The notes below the pieces were generated by a model. It saw only the letters and a list, made by a program, of their open reading frames with translations, made no database searches and was not told where the DNA came from. The translations under genes were made by a program, and so were the position numbers. This document shows, piece after piece, positions 44,284 through 54,314 of a stretch of 64,000 nucleotides of DNA. The DNA is from Undibacterium sp. KW1 (GTDB lineage: Bacteria; Pseudomonadota; Gammaproteobacteria; Burkholderiales; Burkholderiaceae_D): NCBI RefSeq assembly GCF_009937955.1, contig NZ_AP018439.1:2914001-2978000 (forward strand). The letters run 5' to 3'. Numbering within the stretch: the stretch's first letter is position 1; each line of letters opens with the position of its first letter.

Positions 44284-46617
44284 ATGAACGCTCAGCCTAA
44301 AAATTTATTCTCTTTCCCACGTTTTCGTCCTGAAGTCGGCGGGAAAAATACTGCTCCATTCCTCCCCATGTCACGCGCCGAAATGGATGTACTGGGCTGG
44401 GATAGTTGTGATGTCATCCTCGTTACTGGCGATGCCTATATTGACCACCCCAGCTTCGGCATGGCCCTGATAGGCCGTCTGCTCGAACATCACGGCTTCC
44501 GTGTTGGCATCATCAGCCAGCCGGACTGGCAATCTGCCGATGCCTTCCGTGCGCTGGGTAAGCCAAATCTGTATTTTGGTGTCACGGCGGGCAATATGGA
44601 TTCCATGGTGAACCGCTATACGGCTGACCGTAAAATACGCTCAGAAGATGCCTATACGCCCGATGGCGACCGCACAAAACGCCCCGACCGTGCCCTGGTG
44701 GTGTATGCTCAGCGTGCCCGTGAAGCTTACCCGGATGCCAATGTAGTTGTCGGCAGTATAGAAGCCAGTTTGCGCCGTATTGCGCATTATGATTACTGGT
44801 CTGACAAGGTAAGACGCTCGGTTTTGCCCGATTCAAAAGCCGACATCCTGTTGTTTGGCAATGCCGAACGCGCGCTCATAGACCTGACCCACCGCCTGGC
44901 AAGTGGCGAAGCCATCAAGGATATCCGCGACCTGCGCGGTACCGCCTTCATGACACCAAAAGGCTGGCTGCCAGATGAAGAATGGACAGAAATCAATTCT
45001 GTCAAAATTGATACGCCGGGCAAGATAGAAGCGCATACCGACCCGTATGCGATGGTGCCTGAGAAAGAGGCAAAATGTGCCACCGGCGATGCTCCTGCAG
45101 CCACATCCATAGAAGCCAGGCAAGAGGTCAAAACCGAAGCCAAGGCTGACGTCGTCCAATTGCAAGCCATACGTATCATGAGCCGCGAAGAGCGTCAGCT
45201 CATGCTGCGCAACAAGCAACACAAATCTGTCATACGCCTGCCTTCCTTTGACGAAGTCAAGGAAGACGCGATCCTGTATGCCCATGCATCACGCGTATTC
45301 CATCTCGAAGCCAACCCTGGCAATGCCAAGGCGCTGGTGCAAGGCCATGGCGACCGCGACGTATGGCTGAACCCTCCACCGCTGCCACTGACCATGGACG
45401 AAATGGATGGCGTGTATGACCGCGCCTACGCACGAGCGCCCCACCCTGCCTATGGCAAGGCGCGCATACCAGCCTGGGAAATGATACGTTTCTCGGTGAA
45501 TATCATGCGTGGCTGCTTTGGTGGCTGTACTTTCTGCTCGATTACCGAGCATGAAGGCCGCATCATACAGAGCCGCTCTGAACCTTCAATTTTGCGCGAG
45601 ATAGAAGAAATCCGCGACAAGGTCAAAGGTTTTACCGGCACCATTTCTGATCTTGGCGGCCCGACAGCCAACATGTATCGCCTGGCCTGCAAGGACAAGA
45701 AAATAGAAGAATCCTGCCGTCGCTTGTCTTGCGTCTATCCTGGCATCTGTTCAAACCTGGGCACCGACCACAGCAAGCTGATATCGATTTACCGCAAGGC
45801 GCGCGCGCTTCCCGGCATCAAGAAGATACTGGTCAGTTCCGGGTTGCGCTATGACCTGGCCGTGCGCTCGCCAGAGTATGTAAAAGAACTGGTCACCCAT
45901 CACGTCGGCGGCCTGCTGAAGATTGCGCCTGAGCATACTGAAGCTGATACTTTGTCCAAGATGATGAAGCCCGGCATAGGCAGCTATGACGAGTTCAAGG
46001 CCATGTTCCAGAAGTATTCAAAAGAAGCTGGCAAGGAACAATACCTGATCCCTTACTTTATCGCTGCCCATCCCGGCTCTACCGATGAAGACATGGTGAA
46101 CCTGGCTGTCTGGCTCAAGAAAAATGATTTCAAGCTGGATCAGGTGCAAACCTTCATGCCTACTCCTATGGCGCTGGCAACCACCATGTACCATACCCGC
46201 AAGAATCCGCTGAAGAAAGTCACTGCCGATTCTGAGCTGGTGGAGACAGCACGCTCAGGCAAGATCCGCAAATTGCACAAGGCGTTATTGCGTTATCATG
46301 CGCCAGAAAACTGGGAAATCATCCATGAAGCTCTGGTACGCATGGGCAGGCGTGATTTGATAGGTAGTGGGCCCAAGCACCTGATCCCGCTGCGCCAGCC
46401 GCATATACCGATTACCATCGATGAGAGTGGCGTTGCCAATGGCAAGCGGGTTGCCGCCCCGAGAATTGATACCTTTGGCAAAAAGTCTTATGCACGCGCA
46501 GCAGTAAATGCAAAAACAACACCAGGCAAACCTGCTCCGACCAGTTCTGTACGGCCTGCGCTTGCATACAAGTCAGCAAAATCCAAAGCAGCCACGAGCA
46601 AGACAGGCAGACGCTAG
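44284..46617 (+). CDS. ygiQ: YgiQ-family radical SAM protein
   Basis: A 777-residue radical SAM protein. The N-terminal family block is [43 protein letters not shown]. The cluster cysteines are in [19 protein letters not shown] (near residue 410). [15 protein letters not shown] and ISSGLRYD-type blocks follow (here [11 protein letters not shown]), and the C-terminus (about residues 715-777) is a Lys/Ala/Pro-rich tail. The residues between 260 and 290 ([20 protein letters not shown]) look like a local insertion. The substrate of the family is unknown. Confidence 0.92.
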   Translation: MNAQPKNLFSFPRFRPEVGGKNTAPFLPMSRAEMDVLGWDSCDVILVTGDAYIDHPSFGMALIGRLLEHHGFRVGIISQPDWQSADAFRALGKPNLYFGVTAGNMDSMVNRYTADRKIRSEDAYTPDGDRTKRPDRALVVYAQRAREAYPDANVVVGSIEASLRRIAHYDYWSDKVRRSVLPDSKADILLFGNAERALIDLTHRLASGEAIKDIRDLRGTAFMTPKGWLPDEEWTEINSVKIDTPGKIEAHTDPYAMVPEKEAKCATGDAPAATSIEARQEVKTEAKADVVQLQAIRIMSREERQLMLRNKQHKSVIRLPSFDEVKEDAILYAHASRVFHLEANPGNAKALVQGHGDRDVWLNPPPLPLTMDEMDGVYDRAYARAPHPAYGKARIPAWEMIRFSVNIMRGCFGGCTFCSITEHEGRIIQSRSEPSILREIEEIRDKVKGFTGTISDLGGPTANMYRLACKDKKIEESCRRLSCVYPGICSNLGTDHSKLISIYRKARALPGIKKILVSSGLRYDLAVRSPEYVKELVTHHVGGLLKIAPEHTEADTLSKMMKPGIGSYDEFKAMFQKYSKEAGKEQYLIPYFIAAHPGSTDEDMVNLAVWLKKNDFKLDQVQTFMPTPMALATTMYHTRKNPLKKVTADSELVETARSGKIRKLHKALLRYHAPENWEIIHEALVRMGRRDLIGSGPKHLIPLRQPHIPITIDESGVANGKRVAAPRIDTFGKKSYARAAVNAKTTPGKPAPTSSVRPALAYKSAKSKAATSKTGRR

Positions 46618-46651
46618 CAAATTAATAAGCAACAATGTTGTGCAGGAAATG

Positions 46652-46690
46652 AAAGCTGTGTTGGCCCGCACCGGGCAACACAGCTTTTTT
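46652..46690 (+). terminator. Rho-independent terminator
   Basis: AAAGCTGTGTTG pairs with CAACACAGCTTT around a GC-rich inner stem with one bulged G, followed by a T-run; located just after ygiQ. Confidence 0.85.
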
Positions 46691-46782
46691 TCAAGCTTGC
46701 CCTTTTCATGCTCTGCCACTGATGTAGAATCAAATCATCACTTACCATCAAATCCAGGTCATCAACAACATAGGGAGGAAGT

Positions 46783-47073
46783 ATGAAACACATGAAAACA
46801 GTATTGATACTTGAGCATACTGAAGAGGTTTTCGACAAGCTCACCTGTGATGTCTGTGGGGCAGAGTCAAAGTGGGATGAAAACTGGGCAAGCAAAGAGC
46901 ACGAAAAATCCATTACCACCCTGCAACTGGAAGAGGAAGAGTCTTTCCCTCATGGTGGCCAATCTACCCAGACGCAATACCATATTTGTCCATCCTGCTT
47001 CAAAACTCATCTGGCGAAGTGGATGGAAAGCCACAGGGAATCGAAACCCACAATCACTAACTCGGTCTGGTAA
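46783..47073 (+). CDS. Small zinc-ribbon-like protein of unknown function
   Basis: A 96-residue protein with a strong ribosome site (GGGAGGAAG). It has two CxxC pairs, LTCDVCGAE (near residue 20) and HICPSCFKTH (near residue 68), separated by an acidic stretch (TTLQLEEEESFPHGG). This is a likely zinc ribbon. I recognise no named family. It stands alone between ygiQ and prfB; in 47074-47267 I see only weak inverted repeats. Confidence 0.65.
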   Translation: MKHMKTVLILEHTEEVFDKLTCDVCGAESKWDENWASKEHEKSITTLQLEEEESFPHGGQSTQTQYHICPSCFKTHLAKWMESHRESKPTITNSVW

Positions 47074-47267
47074 CAGCACAAACCAGGCATTAAGCCAAAT
47101 GCACTTTTGTGCAAATGCGCAAAAATGAGCGATAAACCCAGGCAAATCTGTCTGGGCTTAGTCTGAGTTTAATATCATTTAAACATATCAATGTGAGCAA
47201 ATTACTTCAAGCGCCTTACAGCAAGGTATAATGCAAGGTTTGATTGCATTAGAAAAGTACACCTATC

Positions 47268-48372
47268 ATGGAAGCAGAACGCCTCAATAGCCTGTCCGCC
47301 CTGCTCGCCGACCTGACAGTCCGCGAAGCCGAACTCCGGAGGTATCTTTGACTTCGATATCAAGTCAGAGAAACTCGAACAAGTCAACGCCGAACTGGAA
47401 GACCCCGCTGTCTGGAATGACCCCAAACGCGCCCAGGAACTAGGCAAAGAAAAAAAATCCCTGGAAGCCGTAGTCAACACCCTCATCAAGGCTGACAGTG
47501 GCCTGCGCGATGCCAATGATTTATTCACCATGGCCCGTGAAGAGAATGACGACGATACCCTGGAAGCCATAGAAGCTGATGCACAAGGCTTGCGCGAACT
47601 GGTCGAAGGCATGGAATTCCGTCGCATGTTCAACAACCCCATGGACCCGAACAATTGCTTTATCGACATCCAGGCCGGTGCTGGTGGTACGGAAGCACAG
47701 GACTGGGCATCGATGTTGCTGCGTCAATACCTGCGTTATTGTGAGCGCAAAGGCTTCAAGGTTGAAATTCTGGAGCAATCCGACGGTGATGTTGCCGGCA
47801 TCAAGACTGCGACCCTCAAGGTAGAGGGCGAATACGCCTATGGCTTCTTGCGTACGGAAACCGGCGTACATCGCCTGGTACGCAAGTCCCCATTCGACTC
47901 CAACAATGGCCGCCACACATCCTTTTCCAGCCTGTTTGTCTATCCTGAGGTAGATGACTCGTTCGAGATTGACATCAATCCAGCAGATGTGCGCACCGAT
48001 ACTTACCGCGCTTCTGGTGCCGGTGGTCAGCATATCAATAAAACTGATTCCGCTGTTCGTTTGACGCATGGCCCTTCGGGCATCGTTGTCCAATGTCAGA
48101 ATGACCGCAGCCAGCACAGGAACCGTGCTGAAGCATGGGAAATGTTGAAGGCCAAGCTCTTTGAACTTGAATTACGCAAGCGCATGAGTGAAAAGCAGAA
48201 TCTGGAAGATTCCAAGACCGATGTCGGTTGGGGTCATCAGATCCGCTCTTATGTACTGGATCAATCCCGCATTAAGGATTTACGCACGAATTTTGAATCT
48301 GGCAACACCAAGGCAATTTTGGATGGTGATCTGGACGAATTCATTGCGGCATCCTTAAAGCAAGGCGTTTAA
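47268..48372 (+). CDS. prfB: Peptide chain release factor 2, with programmed +1 frameshift
   Basis: RF2 ends translation at UGA and UAA. The gene starts at ATG 47268. After 27 codons the frame reaches CTT TGA C (47346-47352) with an upstream GGAGG (47338-47342) that acts as internal Shine-Dalgarno. Translation slips by one base and continues as GAC from 47350, giving about 367 residues: join(47268..47348, 47350..48372). The downstream part has the GGQ motif in [21 protein letters not shown] and the RF2-specific SPF motif in [18 protein letters not shown]. This is the conserved autoregulatory frameshift, not a mutation. It forms an operon with lysS. Confidence 0.96.
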
Positions 48373-48386
48373 TACATTGCTTACAG

Positions 48387-48445
48387 TGCGCAGGCGATCG
48401 CCTGCGCAGCCTTAAAGAATCAAAACCTGCAGGCCAGATGCCTGC
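48387..48445 (+). promoter_or_regulatory. Two hairpins with interchangeable arms in the prfB-lysS gap
   Basis: A 22-bp perfect palindrome (48387-48408) forms a 9-bp stem with GATC loop. A second hairpin, GCAGGC-CAGAT-GCCTGC (48429-48445), ends 18 nt before the lysS ATG. The arms GCAGGC (48390, 48429) and GCCTGC (48400, 48440) alternate, so they can pair in more than one way. This could be an attenuator-like leader for lysS; no U-run is present. Confidence 0.5.
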
Positions 48446-48463
48446 CCTCCCTTAGGGAAAATT

Positions 48464-50002
48464 ATGTCCAACATCAATAACACAACTCCAAATGGAGATA
48501 CGCCAGTCGATGAAAGCTCCGTCATGGCAATTCGTCGTGCCAAATTGGACGCGATCCGCGCCAAAGGCATAGCCTTTCCAAATGATTTCCGCCCACTGCA
48601 TAAAGCCGCTGATCTGCATGAGAAATACGGATCAAAAACTCGTGAAGAGCTGGAAGTAATGAATGTTGAAGTGACGATTGCTGGTCGTATGATGAAACAA
48701 CGTGAAGCTGGCAAAAAAGCCGCCTTTGCTGAACTTCAAGACGCTTCTGGTATTAAGGCTAACGGTTGCATACAGTTGTATGTCACCACGGACAAAACCG
48801 GTGAAACCGAAATGGAAGCCTTCCGTCACTATGACCTGGGCGACATCCTGGGCATAGAAGGCGTACTGTTCAAAACAAAAACTGATGAATTGACAGTCAA
48901 GGTCACGACCTTGCGCATGCTGACCAAGTCCCTGCGCCCTTTGCCTGACAAATTCCATGGCCTGGCCAATCAGGAAACCAAATACCGCCAGCGTTATGTC
49001 GACCTCATTATGAGCGAAGACACACGCCGTACCTTCAAGGCACGCACGGCAGCCATGAACTCTATCCGCTCCTTCATGAACAGCAATGATTTCATGGAAG
49101 TGGAAACACCGATGCTGCACGTGATACCTGGCGGCGCAGCAGCCAAGCCTTTCATCACACACCACAATGCGCTGGACATGCAGATGTATTTGCGCATTGC
49201 ACCTGAGTTGTATCTGAAACGTCTGGTGGTTGGTGGCTTTGACCGCGTGTTTGAAGTCAACCGCAACTTCCGCAATGAAGGTGTATCGCCACGCCACAAT
49301 CCGGAATTCACGATGATGGAATTCTATGCTGCCTATGTCGATTACAAATGGCTCATGGACTTTACTGAACAAGTGATCCGCAAGGCGGCTGAAGATGCGC
49401 ATGGCACAGCGGTATTGACCTATCAAGGTCGCGAACTGGATTTGAGCAAGCCTTTCCAGCGTCTGACCATCGTTGGAGCCATCAATAAATACGCACCAGG
49501 CTATACCGACGAACAATTGCATGATGCTGAATTCATCGAAAAAGAATTGCTGAAGTTTGGCGTCAAACCTTTCGCTACCGCTGGTCTGGGCGCATTGCAA
49601 CTGGCTCTGTTTGAAGAAACGGCAGAAGCGCAATTGTGGGACCCGACTTATATCATCGACTACCCTGTCGAAGTCTCGCCACTGGCGCGTGCCTCTGACA
49701 CAGTTGCAGGCATCACCGAACGTTTCGAGCTGTTCATGACGGGCCGCGAAATCGCCAACGGCTTCTCGGAATTGAATGACGCAGAAGACCAAGCAGCGCG
49801 CTTCCAGGCGCAGGTTGCAGCAAAAGATGCTGGCGATGAAGAAGCCATGTACTACGACGCTGACTACATCCGCGCCCTGGAATATGGCCTGCCACCGACT
49901 GGTGGCTGCGGCATAGGCATAGACCGTTTGATGATGTTGATCACTGATTCACCTAACATCCGTGACGTGATTTTGTTCCCGCACCTGCGCCGGGAAGAAT
50001 AA
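48464..50002 (+). CDS. lysS: Lysyl-tRNA synthetase, class II
   Basis: This 512-residue enzyme has an OB-fold anticodon-binding domain (about residues 70-170, [22 protein letters not shown]) and the class II core: motif 1 [21 protein letters not shown], motif 2 [30 protein letters not shown], motif 3 [22 protein letters not shown] precedes the start. The order prfB-lysS is the same as in E. coli. Confidence 0.97.
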   Translation: MSNINNTTPNGDTPVDESSVMAIRRAKLDAIRAKGIAFPNDFRPLHKAADLHEKYGSKTREELEVMNVEVTIAGRMMKQREAGKKAAFAELQDASGIKANGCIQLYVTTDKTGETEMEAFRHYDLGDILGIEGVLFKTKTDELTVKVTTLRMLTKSLRPLPDKFHGLANQETKYRQRYVDLIMSEDTRRTFKARTAAMNSIRSFMNSNDFMEVETPMLHVIPGGAAAKPFITHHNALDMQMYLRIAPELYLKRLVVGGFDRVFEVNRNFRNEGVSPRHNPEFTMMEFYAAYVDYKWLMDFTEQVIRKAAEDAHGTAVLTYQGRELDLSKPFQRLTIVGAINKYAPGYTDEQLHDAEFIEKELLKFGVKPFATAGLGALQLALFEETAEAQLWDPTYIIDYPVEVSPLARASDTVAGITERFELFMTGREIANGFSELNDAEDQAARFQAQVAAKDAGDEEAMYYDADYIRALEYGLPPTGGCGIGIDRLMMLITDSPNIRDVILFPHLRREE

Positions 50003-50030
50003 TAATTGACATAGTCAAACATAAATAAGG

Positions 50031-50064
50031 AAGGGACTGTAGAATTTGCAGTCCCTTTTGTTTT
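50031..50064 (+). terminator. Rho-independent terminator
   Basis: AAGGGACTG, 9-nt loop, CAGTCCCTT, then TTGTTTT; ends the prfB-lysS transcript. Confidence 0.85.
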
Positions 50065-50107
50065 CTGCTCATCTTCTGCCAATTTCTGCCATTAAGTAAA
50101 TCCTGCC

Positions 50108-51895
50108 ATGCCACCAGTCCATCCACTTAAAAAACTCCTGAATTATGCCAAGGCCTATAGAACAGATTATCGGCTGGCGACCATTTATTCGATATTGAAC
50201 AAATTCTTTGATGTCCTGCCAGAGGTCTTGATTGGTGTCGCCGTCGATATCGTCATCAATGGCGACAAGAGTTTTTTGGCAAAACGGGTGCTGGGTGGTT
50301 TCGGGATCACCGATACCTGGCATCAACTGATGTTCCTTGGCACGGTGAATGCCCTGATCTGGGCCGGTGAATCCTGGTTCGAATATCTGCTTTCGATCAA
50401 GTGGCGCAAGCTGGCGCAAAACCTGCAGCATGATTTGCGGCTTGATACCTACGACCATGTGCAAAAACTGGAGATGGCATATTTTGAAAACCAGCGCACT
50501 GGCAACCTGATGTCCATCTTGAATGAAGATATCAACCAGATGGAACGTTTCCTCAATGGCGGCGCAAACCAGATCATCCAGGTTATCTGCTCTTCCATCA
50601 TGGTCAGTGCAGTGTTTTTCACTTTACAGCCGTCCCTCGCTGTCATCTCCTTGTTGCCAGTACCGCTGATATTGATAGGTGCATTCTGGTTTCAAAAACG
50701 CCTGGCACCGCGTTATTCTGAAGTACGCGAAGCAGCCGGTGATGTCAGCGCCCGCCTGAATAATAATTTGCTGGGTCTGGCCACCATCAAAGCCTTTGCG
50801 ACTGAGAGCTTTGAAAAAAATCATATCGCCGAAGCCAGCAACACGTATCGCGAGGCCAACAGCAATGCCATTGCCATCAGCGCCGCCATCACACCGGTCA
50901 TCCGCATGGCGATTCTGGCTGGTTTTACCGCAACCCTGGTCTACGGTGGCTGGCTGACTTTGCAGGGCGATCTGGCTGTCGGCGCTTATTCTGTATTGGT
51001 GTACCTGACGCAACGCCTGCTGTGGCCTATGACAGGCCTGGCTGAAGTCGCAGACATGTATCAGCGTTCAATGTCAGCCATAGACCGTGCCATGGGTTTG
51101 CTGGATACCAAAATCAATATTCCCTATGAAGGCAAGCATATTGCAGCTTCACAGATCAAGGGCGAGTTGCAATTTGATCAAGTCGATTTTGCTTATGGTG
51201 ACCAAAAGACCTTGCAGCAGATCAGCTTAAATATACCTGCAGACAAAACCATTGCCTTTGTTGGCTCGACCGGTTCAGGCAAATCGACCCTGGTGAAATT
51301 GCTTTTGCGCTTCTATTCTGCACAAGCAGGAAAAATCAGACTGGATGGCATGGAGATCAATGACATCAACCTGCAAGACCTGCGCCGTTGCATAGGCTAT
51401 GTTGCGCAAGACAGCTTCCTGACTGACGGTACGATAGCCGACAATATTGCCTATGGCATGCAGGATGCTGATGATGCGGCCATCCGGGATGCGGCGCAGG
51501 CAGCAGAAGCCATGGAATTTATTTCAAAATTGCCGCTGGGCTTTGCCACACGCATAGGTGAACGCGGGCAAAAACTCTCTGGCGGCCAGCGCCAGCGCCT
51601 GGCATTGGCCAGGGCCATTTTGAAAAACCCACCTATACTAATACTCGATGAAGCCACCAGTGCCGTCGATAATGAAACCGAAGCAGCAATTCAGCGTAGC
51701 CTGGATGTCGTCAGCCGCAACCGCACCACCATCGTCATCGCCCATCGTTTATCCACCGTACGCCAGGCAGATTGCATACACTTGCTGGAAGCTGGCAAGA
51801 TCATAGAAAGTGGCACACATGACGAATTGCTGGCACTGGATGCCGGTTATGCGGCTCTGTGGCGCTTGCAGACCGGTGAACGCGCTCATGTATAA
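50108..51895 (+). CDS. ABC exporter, fused membrane and ATPase domains
   Basis: This 595-residue half-transporter has six membrane segments in residues 20-310 and an ATPase domain with Walker A (VGSTGSGKST), the Q-loop (VAQDSFL), signature (LSGGQRQRLALARAIL), Walker B (ILILDEATSAVD) and the H-loop (IVIAHRLSTV). It works as a homodimer in the inner membrane and belongs to the MsbA / multidrug type. The substrate is not readable. The start lacks a clear ribosome site; the reading frame extends no further upstream with similarity. Confidence 0.92.
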   Translation: MPPVHPLKKLLNYAKAYRTDYRLATIYSILNKFFDVLPEVLIGVAVDIVINGDKSFLAKRVLGGFGITDTWHQLMFLGTVNALIWAGESWFEYLLSIKWRKLAQNLQHDLRLDTYDHVQKLEMAYFENQRTGNLMSILNEDINQMERFLNGGANQIIQVICSSIMVSAVFFTLQPSLAVISLLPVPLILIGAFWFQKRLAPRYSEVREAAGDVSARLNNNLLGLATIKAFATESFEKNHIAEASNTYREANSNAIAISAAITPVIRMAILAGFTATLVYGGWLTLQGDLAVGAYSVLVYLTQRLLWPMTGLAEVADMYQRSMSAIDRAMGLLDTKINIPYEGKHIAASQIKGELQFDQVDFAYGDQKTLQQISLNIPADKTIAFVGSTGSGKSTLVKLLLRFYSAQAGKIRLDGMEINDINLQDLRRCIGYVAQDSFLTDGTIADNIAYGMQDADDAAIRDAAQAAEAMEFISKLPLGFATRIGERGQKLSGGQRQRLALARAILKNPPILILDEATSAVDNETEAAIQRSLDVVSRNRTTIVIAHRLSTVRQADCIHLLEAGKIIESGTHDELLALDAGYAALWRLQTGERAHV

Positions 51896-51919
51896 TCTGA
51901 ATCAATAAGTAAATTGCAA

Positions 51920-51952
51920 AAAGTTAAACAGTTTCATGTTTAACTTTGTTTT
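51920..51952 (+). terminator. Rho-independent terminator
   Basis: AAAGTTAAAC, loop AGTTTCAT, GTTTAACTTT, then GTTTTTC; between the ABC exporter and cupin genes. Confidence 0.8.
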
Positions 51953-52005
51953 TCATACTGGATGGCAGTTTGGTGCTACTCTTACAACATGGGAGAGTAT
52001 AAAGC

Positions 52006-52479
52006 ATGAAAAAATCACTGACGATAGGCGTAGCTGCCGTTTTGCTGACCTTGCTGGGCGTCACGTCCTATCAGGCTATTGCCTATGTCACGCAGGCGCA
52101 GCCGGCAAGTGCTACGGCTGTTAATTTGCCAGTCAAACCTTTTGAGGTTGATCCGTCCTGGATCAAGGAAGGCAAGCCGAATTTTCGTGCGGCTGAATTT
52201 TTCAAATCCCATGATGGCGATACCAGTTCAGGCATTTTTGAGTGTGATGGCCCCTCTACTTTTGAATGGCATTACCAGCTTGATGAAAGTATCTATGTGC
52301 TGGAAGGCGGCGTGGATATTGAATATGAGGGGAAAAAGTTTTCCCTGAAACCGGGTGATACTGTGCTTTTCCGTGCAGGCACGAAAGCACTCTGGCATGT
52401 GCCTAAGGGAATACGCAAGAGCTGGACCCTGCATGATGCTGGCAAACCCGCACGCGGGCTTGCCAAGTTACTCAAATAA
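52006..52479 (+). CDS. Membrane-anchored cupin protein
   Basis: A 157-residue protein with a signal or anchor (LTIGVAAVLLTLLGVTSYQAIAYV) followed by a single cupin domain of the Cupin_3 / EutQ-like type: FECDGPSTFEWHYQLDESIYVLEGGVDIEYEGKKFSLKPGDTVLFRAGTKALWHVPKGIRKSW. The two cupin motifs with His and Glu metal positions are visible. It faces the periplasm. The ligand is unknown. Confidence 0.8.
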   Translation: MKKSLTIGVAAVLLTLLGVTSYQAIAYVTQAQPASATAVNLPVKPFEVDPSWIKEGKPNFRAAEFFKSHDGDTSSGIFECDGPSTFEWHYQLDESIYVLEGGVDIEYEGKKFSLKPGDTVLFRAGTKALWHVPKGIRKSWTLHDAGKPARGLAKLLK

Positions 52480-52499
52480 GCACAGCAACAAGCCGACAA

Positions 52500-53495
52500 T
52501 CAGTCAGGAATTGCCTTTGCCAGTGCCAGCGCACTGAGGAAGGCATTTTCCACTTTGCCTGCCCCTTCAAGACCAGCAGCAAACCAGTCTCCGCAGACAC
52601 CTATACCCTGCTTGCCATTCCACAAGAAATCAGAAGCCACTGGATTCACTGCCTCGGCATAACGCCAGCGGTGTACGACAGCATGGATGGGCTGTATCCA
52701 TGAGCCAGTCGCTTCATGAAAGGCCTTGGTCAGTTTTTCTTTGACCCTTTCATCATCATCCTCCAGATGTTCAATACTCCAGGCCTGCGTGGCGTGACAG
52801 ACCCAGCGTTCGCCAGCCCTGTGCAGGGGCTTGGCATCATCATGCGCTATCCAGCCAAGACGGGAATTATTGATCCAGGCACCGTCATATGGCAAATCCA
52901 GTGAAGTCTGGAAGCCCAGCATCAGCGTCCAGCATGGTGCCAGGTGAGCCTGCTTGGCCTGTTTGGCCAGTGCTGGCACCACACTCAACAAGGGTTCAGC
53001 CTGGTTAGCAGGAATAGCCAATATCACTGCATCAAACGGCCCCGCGGTTGCGGCAATTGGTACCGTGGCTGATCGGATGGACAACAGCCATTGCTTGCCG
53101 TGTGCTTCCAGAGCACTCACCTGCTGCTCTGCACGTACATCCAGGCCATGCGCCAGTTGCTTGCAAAGCGAACTCATGCCAGGCACAGCGATATAACGCG
53201 TACCACTGCGCCCTGCTGGCTTGCTACTGCCAGCTTCCAGCGTCGCCAGCTTGGCAGTCCATGGAACGACCCAGCCAAATTTTTTCCAGTCTGCAATTTC
53301 TTTTTTAAAGCGTTCGGAGCTGGCAGTGAAATATTGAGCGCCATGATCAAAACCACCCAGCTCCGTATGTCTGGTACTCATTCGGCCACTGACGCCCATG
53401 CTCTTTTCATACACGGTGACATGGTGGCCTTGCGTCTGTAATTGCCGCGCAACTGTCAACCCTGCTAATCCGGCTCCAACAACAGCGATATGCAT
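52500..53495 (-). CDS. Renalase-like FAD-dependent oxidoreductase
   Basis: This 331-residue flavoprotein has the FAD motif at the start: MHIAVVGAGLAGLTVARQLQTQGHHVTVYEKSMGVSGRMSTR, then FDHGAQYFTA and a C-terminal GIGVCGDWFAAGLEGAGKVENAFLSALALA. This is the NAD(P)-binding/amine-oxidase pattern of bacterial renalase-like proteins. ATG 53495 with AAGGAAAA is the start; a longer frame has no support. In bacteria renalase oxidises isomeric forms of reduced nicotinamide; that role is inferred here. Confidence 0.85.
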   Translation of the reverse strand: MHIAVVGAGLAGLTVARQLQTQGHHVTVYEKSMGVSGRMSTRHTELGGFDHGAQYFTASSERFKKEIADWKKFGWVVPWTAKLATLEAGSSKPAGRSGTRYIAVPGMSSLCKQLAHGLDVRAEQQVSALEAHGKQWLLSIRSATVPIAATAGPFDAVILAIPANQAEPLLSVVPALAKQAKQAHLAPCWTLMLGFQTSLDLPYDGAWINNSRLGWIAHDDAKPLHRAGERWVCHATQAWSIEHLEDDDERVKEKLTKAFHEATGSWIQPIHAVVHRWRYAEAVNPVASDFLWNGKQGIGVCGDWFAAGLEGAGKVENAFLSALALAKAIPD

Positions 53496-53528
53496 ATTAT
53501 TTTCCTTATCTAGCGTCCAAACAGACAA

Positions 53529-53561
53529 TAAAAAACGCCCGCTATACAAGCTTGCGGGCGT
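53529..53561 (-). terminator. Rho-independent terminator on the minus strand
   Basis: ACGCCCGC and GCGGGCGT pair around an 11-nt loop, with a T-run on the minus strand. It ends the small gene at 53570-53785 and shows that it is transcribed separately from the renalase-like gene. Confidence 0.8.
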
Positions 53562-53569
53562 CAATTGGT

Positions 53570-53785
53570 TTAGTGCATATTGATATCTACTTTAGGAACA
53601 GCGTTCTCGCGACCATGCAGACTGGCGCGACGTGCTGTACAGTCAGGAACACTGCCCCTGACCAGGCGCAGCATCCTGGCAGCCCTGCTGTCAAGCACAT
53701 CGAGCATGACTCTCGCAGAAGGTAGAGGTATCCCAGAGAAACCTGAACTTGCTGCGCCGCTGCTAAGTTTCATGCTAAGTTTCAT
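53570..53785 (-). CDS. Small basic protein of unknown function
   Basis: A 71-residue protein, MKLSMKLSSGAASSGFSGIPLP, then RVMLDVLDSRAARMLRLVRGSVPDCTARRASLHGRE and the end KVDINMH. AGGAT lies before ATG 53785. The first 12 bases of coding sequence are repeated in tandem (GCTAAGTTTCAT on the plus strand, twice), giving MKLSMKLS and a second possible start at 53773. A minus-strand terminator follows directly, which supports a real gene. I recognise no family. Confidence 0.55.
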   Translation of the reverse strand: MKLSMKLSSGAASSGFSGIPLPSARVMLDVLDSRAARMLRLVRGSVPDCTARRASLHGRENAVPKVDINMH

Positions 53786-53821
53786 TCGCGATCCTGAAAT
53801 AGATATCGACACACCTTGATC

Positions 53822-53855
53822 TTTGCGCATTGATCTTTATTGATCAATGCGCAAA
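53822..53855. terminator. Perfect 14-bp stem-loop after the CBS gene
   Basis: TTTGCGCATTGATC, loop TTTATT, GATCAATGCGCAAA. It lies 10 bp past the stop of the minus-strand CBS gene. No T-run follows on the minus strand, so it may act as a transcript 3' stabiliser. Confidence 0.55.
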
Positions 53856-53864
53856 CATTCGTGC

Positions 53865-54314
53865 TTACTGCTCGTTTTCTTCAACGGGCCAGTCACGGAT
53901 ATAGGCTTTCAACATCTTGTTTTCAAAACTTTGCGCTTCCAGCACGGCTCGGGCTACGTCATAGAATGAAATAACGCCCAGCAGAGTTTTGGCATCCATG
54001 ACAGGCAGGTAGCGTGAATGCTTTTCCAGCATCATGCGACGCACTTCATTCACTTCGGTTTCTGGTGTCACAGTCAGTGGATGGTCATCCATATACTTGC
54101 GCACAGTGCCATTACCAAGGGAGCCCTGGTTTTTATGGATCGCGCGGATAACTTCACGGAAAGTCAGTATGCCAACCAGATCGCCGTATTCCATCACGAC
54201 CAGAGAACCTATGTCTTTCTCTTCCATGACGCTGACGGCTTCAGTGATGGGGATATCAGGTGTGATCGTGAAAAGGATATTACCTTTCACTTGAAGTATC
54301 TCTGAAACTTTCAT
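53865..54314 (-). CDS. CBS-domain-pair protein
   Basis: This 149-residue protein consists of two CBS domains (ITEAVSVMEEKDIGSLVVMEYGDLVGILTFREVIRAI and VNEVRRMMLEKHSRYLPVMDAKTLLGVISFYDVARAVLEA). Such pairs bind adenine nucleotides and sense energy state. ATG 54314 has a very strong site (GAGGAGGGAC). It is monocistronic. Confidence 0.88.
   Translation of the reverse strand: MKVSEILQVKGNILFTITPDIPITEAVSVMEEKDIGSLVVMEYGDLVGILTFREVIRAIHKNQGSLGNGTVRKYMDDHPLTVTPETEVNEVRRMMLEKHSRYLPVMDAKTLLGVISFYDVARAVLEAQSFENKMLKAYIRDWPVEENEQ

Noticed and set aside
47349..47351. In-frame TGA in prfB read as a broken gene
   Set aside because: The full programmed-frameshift signal is present, so the gene is intact.
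48393..48402. GGCGATCGCC, resembling the cyanobacterial HIP1 octamer
   Set aside because: A single copy within a longer palindrome; no genome-wide pattern can be judged from one window and the genes are not cyanobacterial.
48632..49792. A 386-codon minus-strand frame inside lysS
   Set aside because: Shadow of lysS; no domain and no ribosome site.
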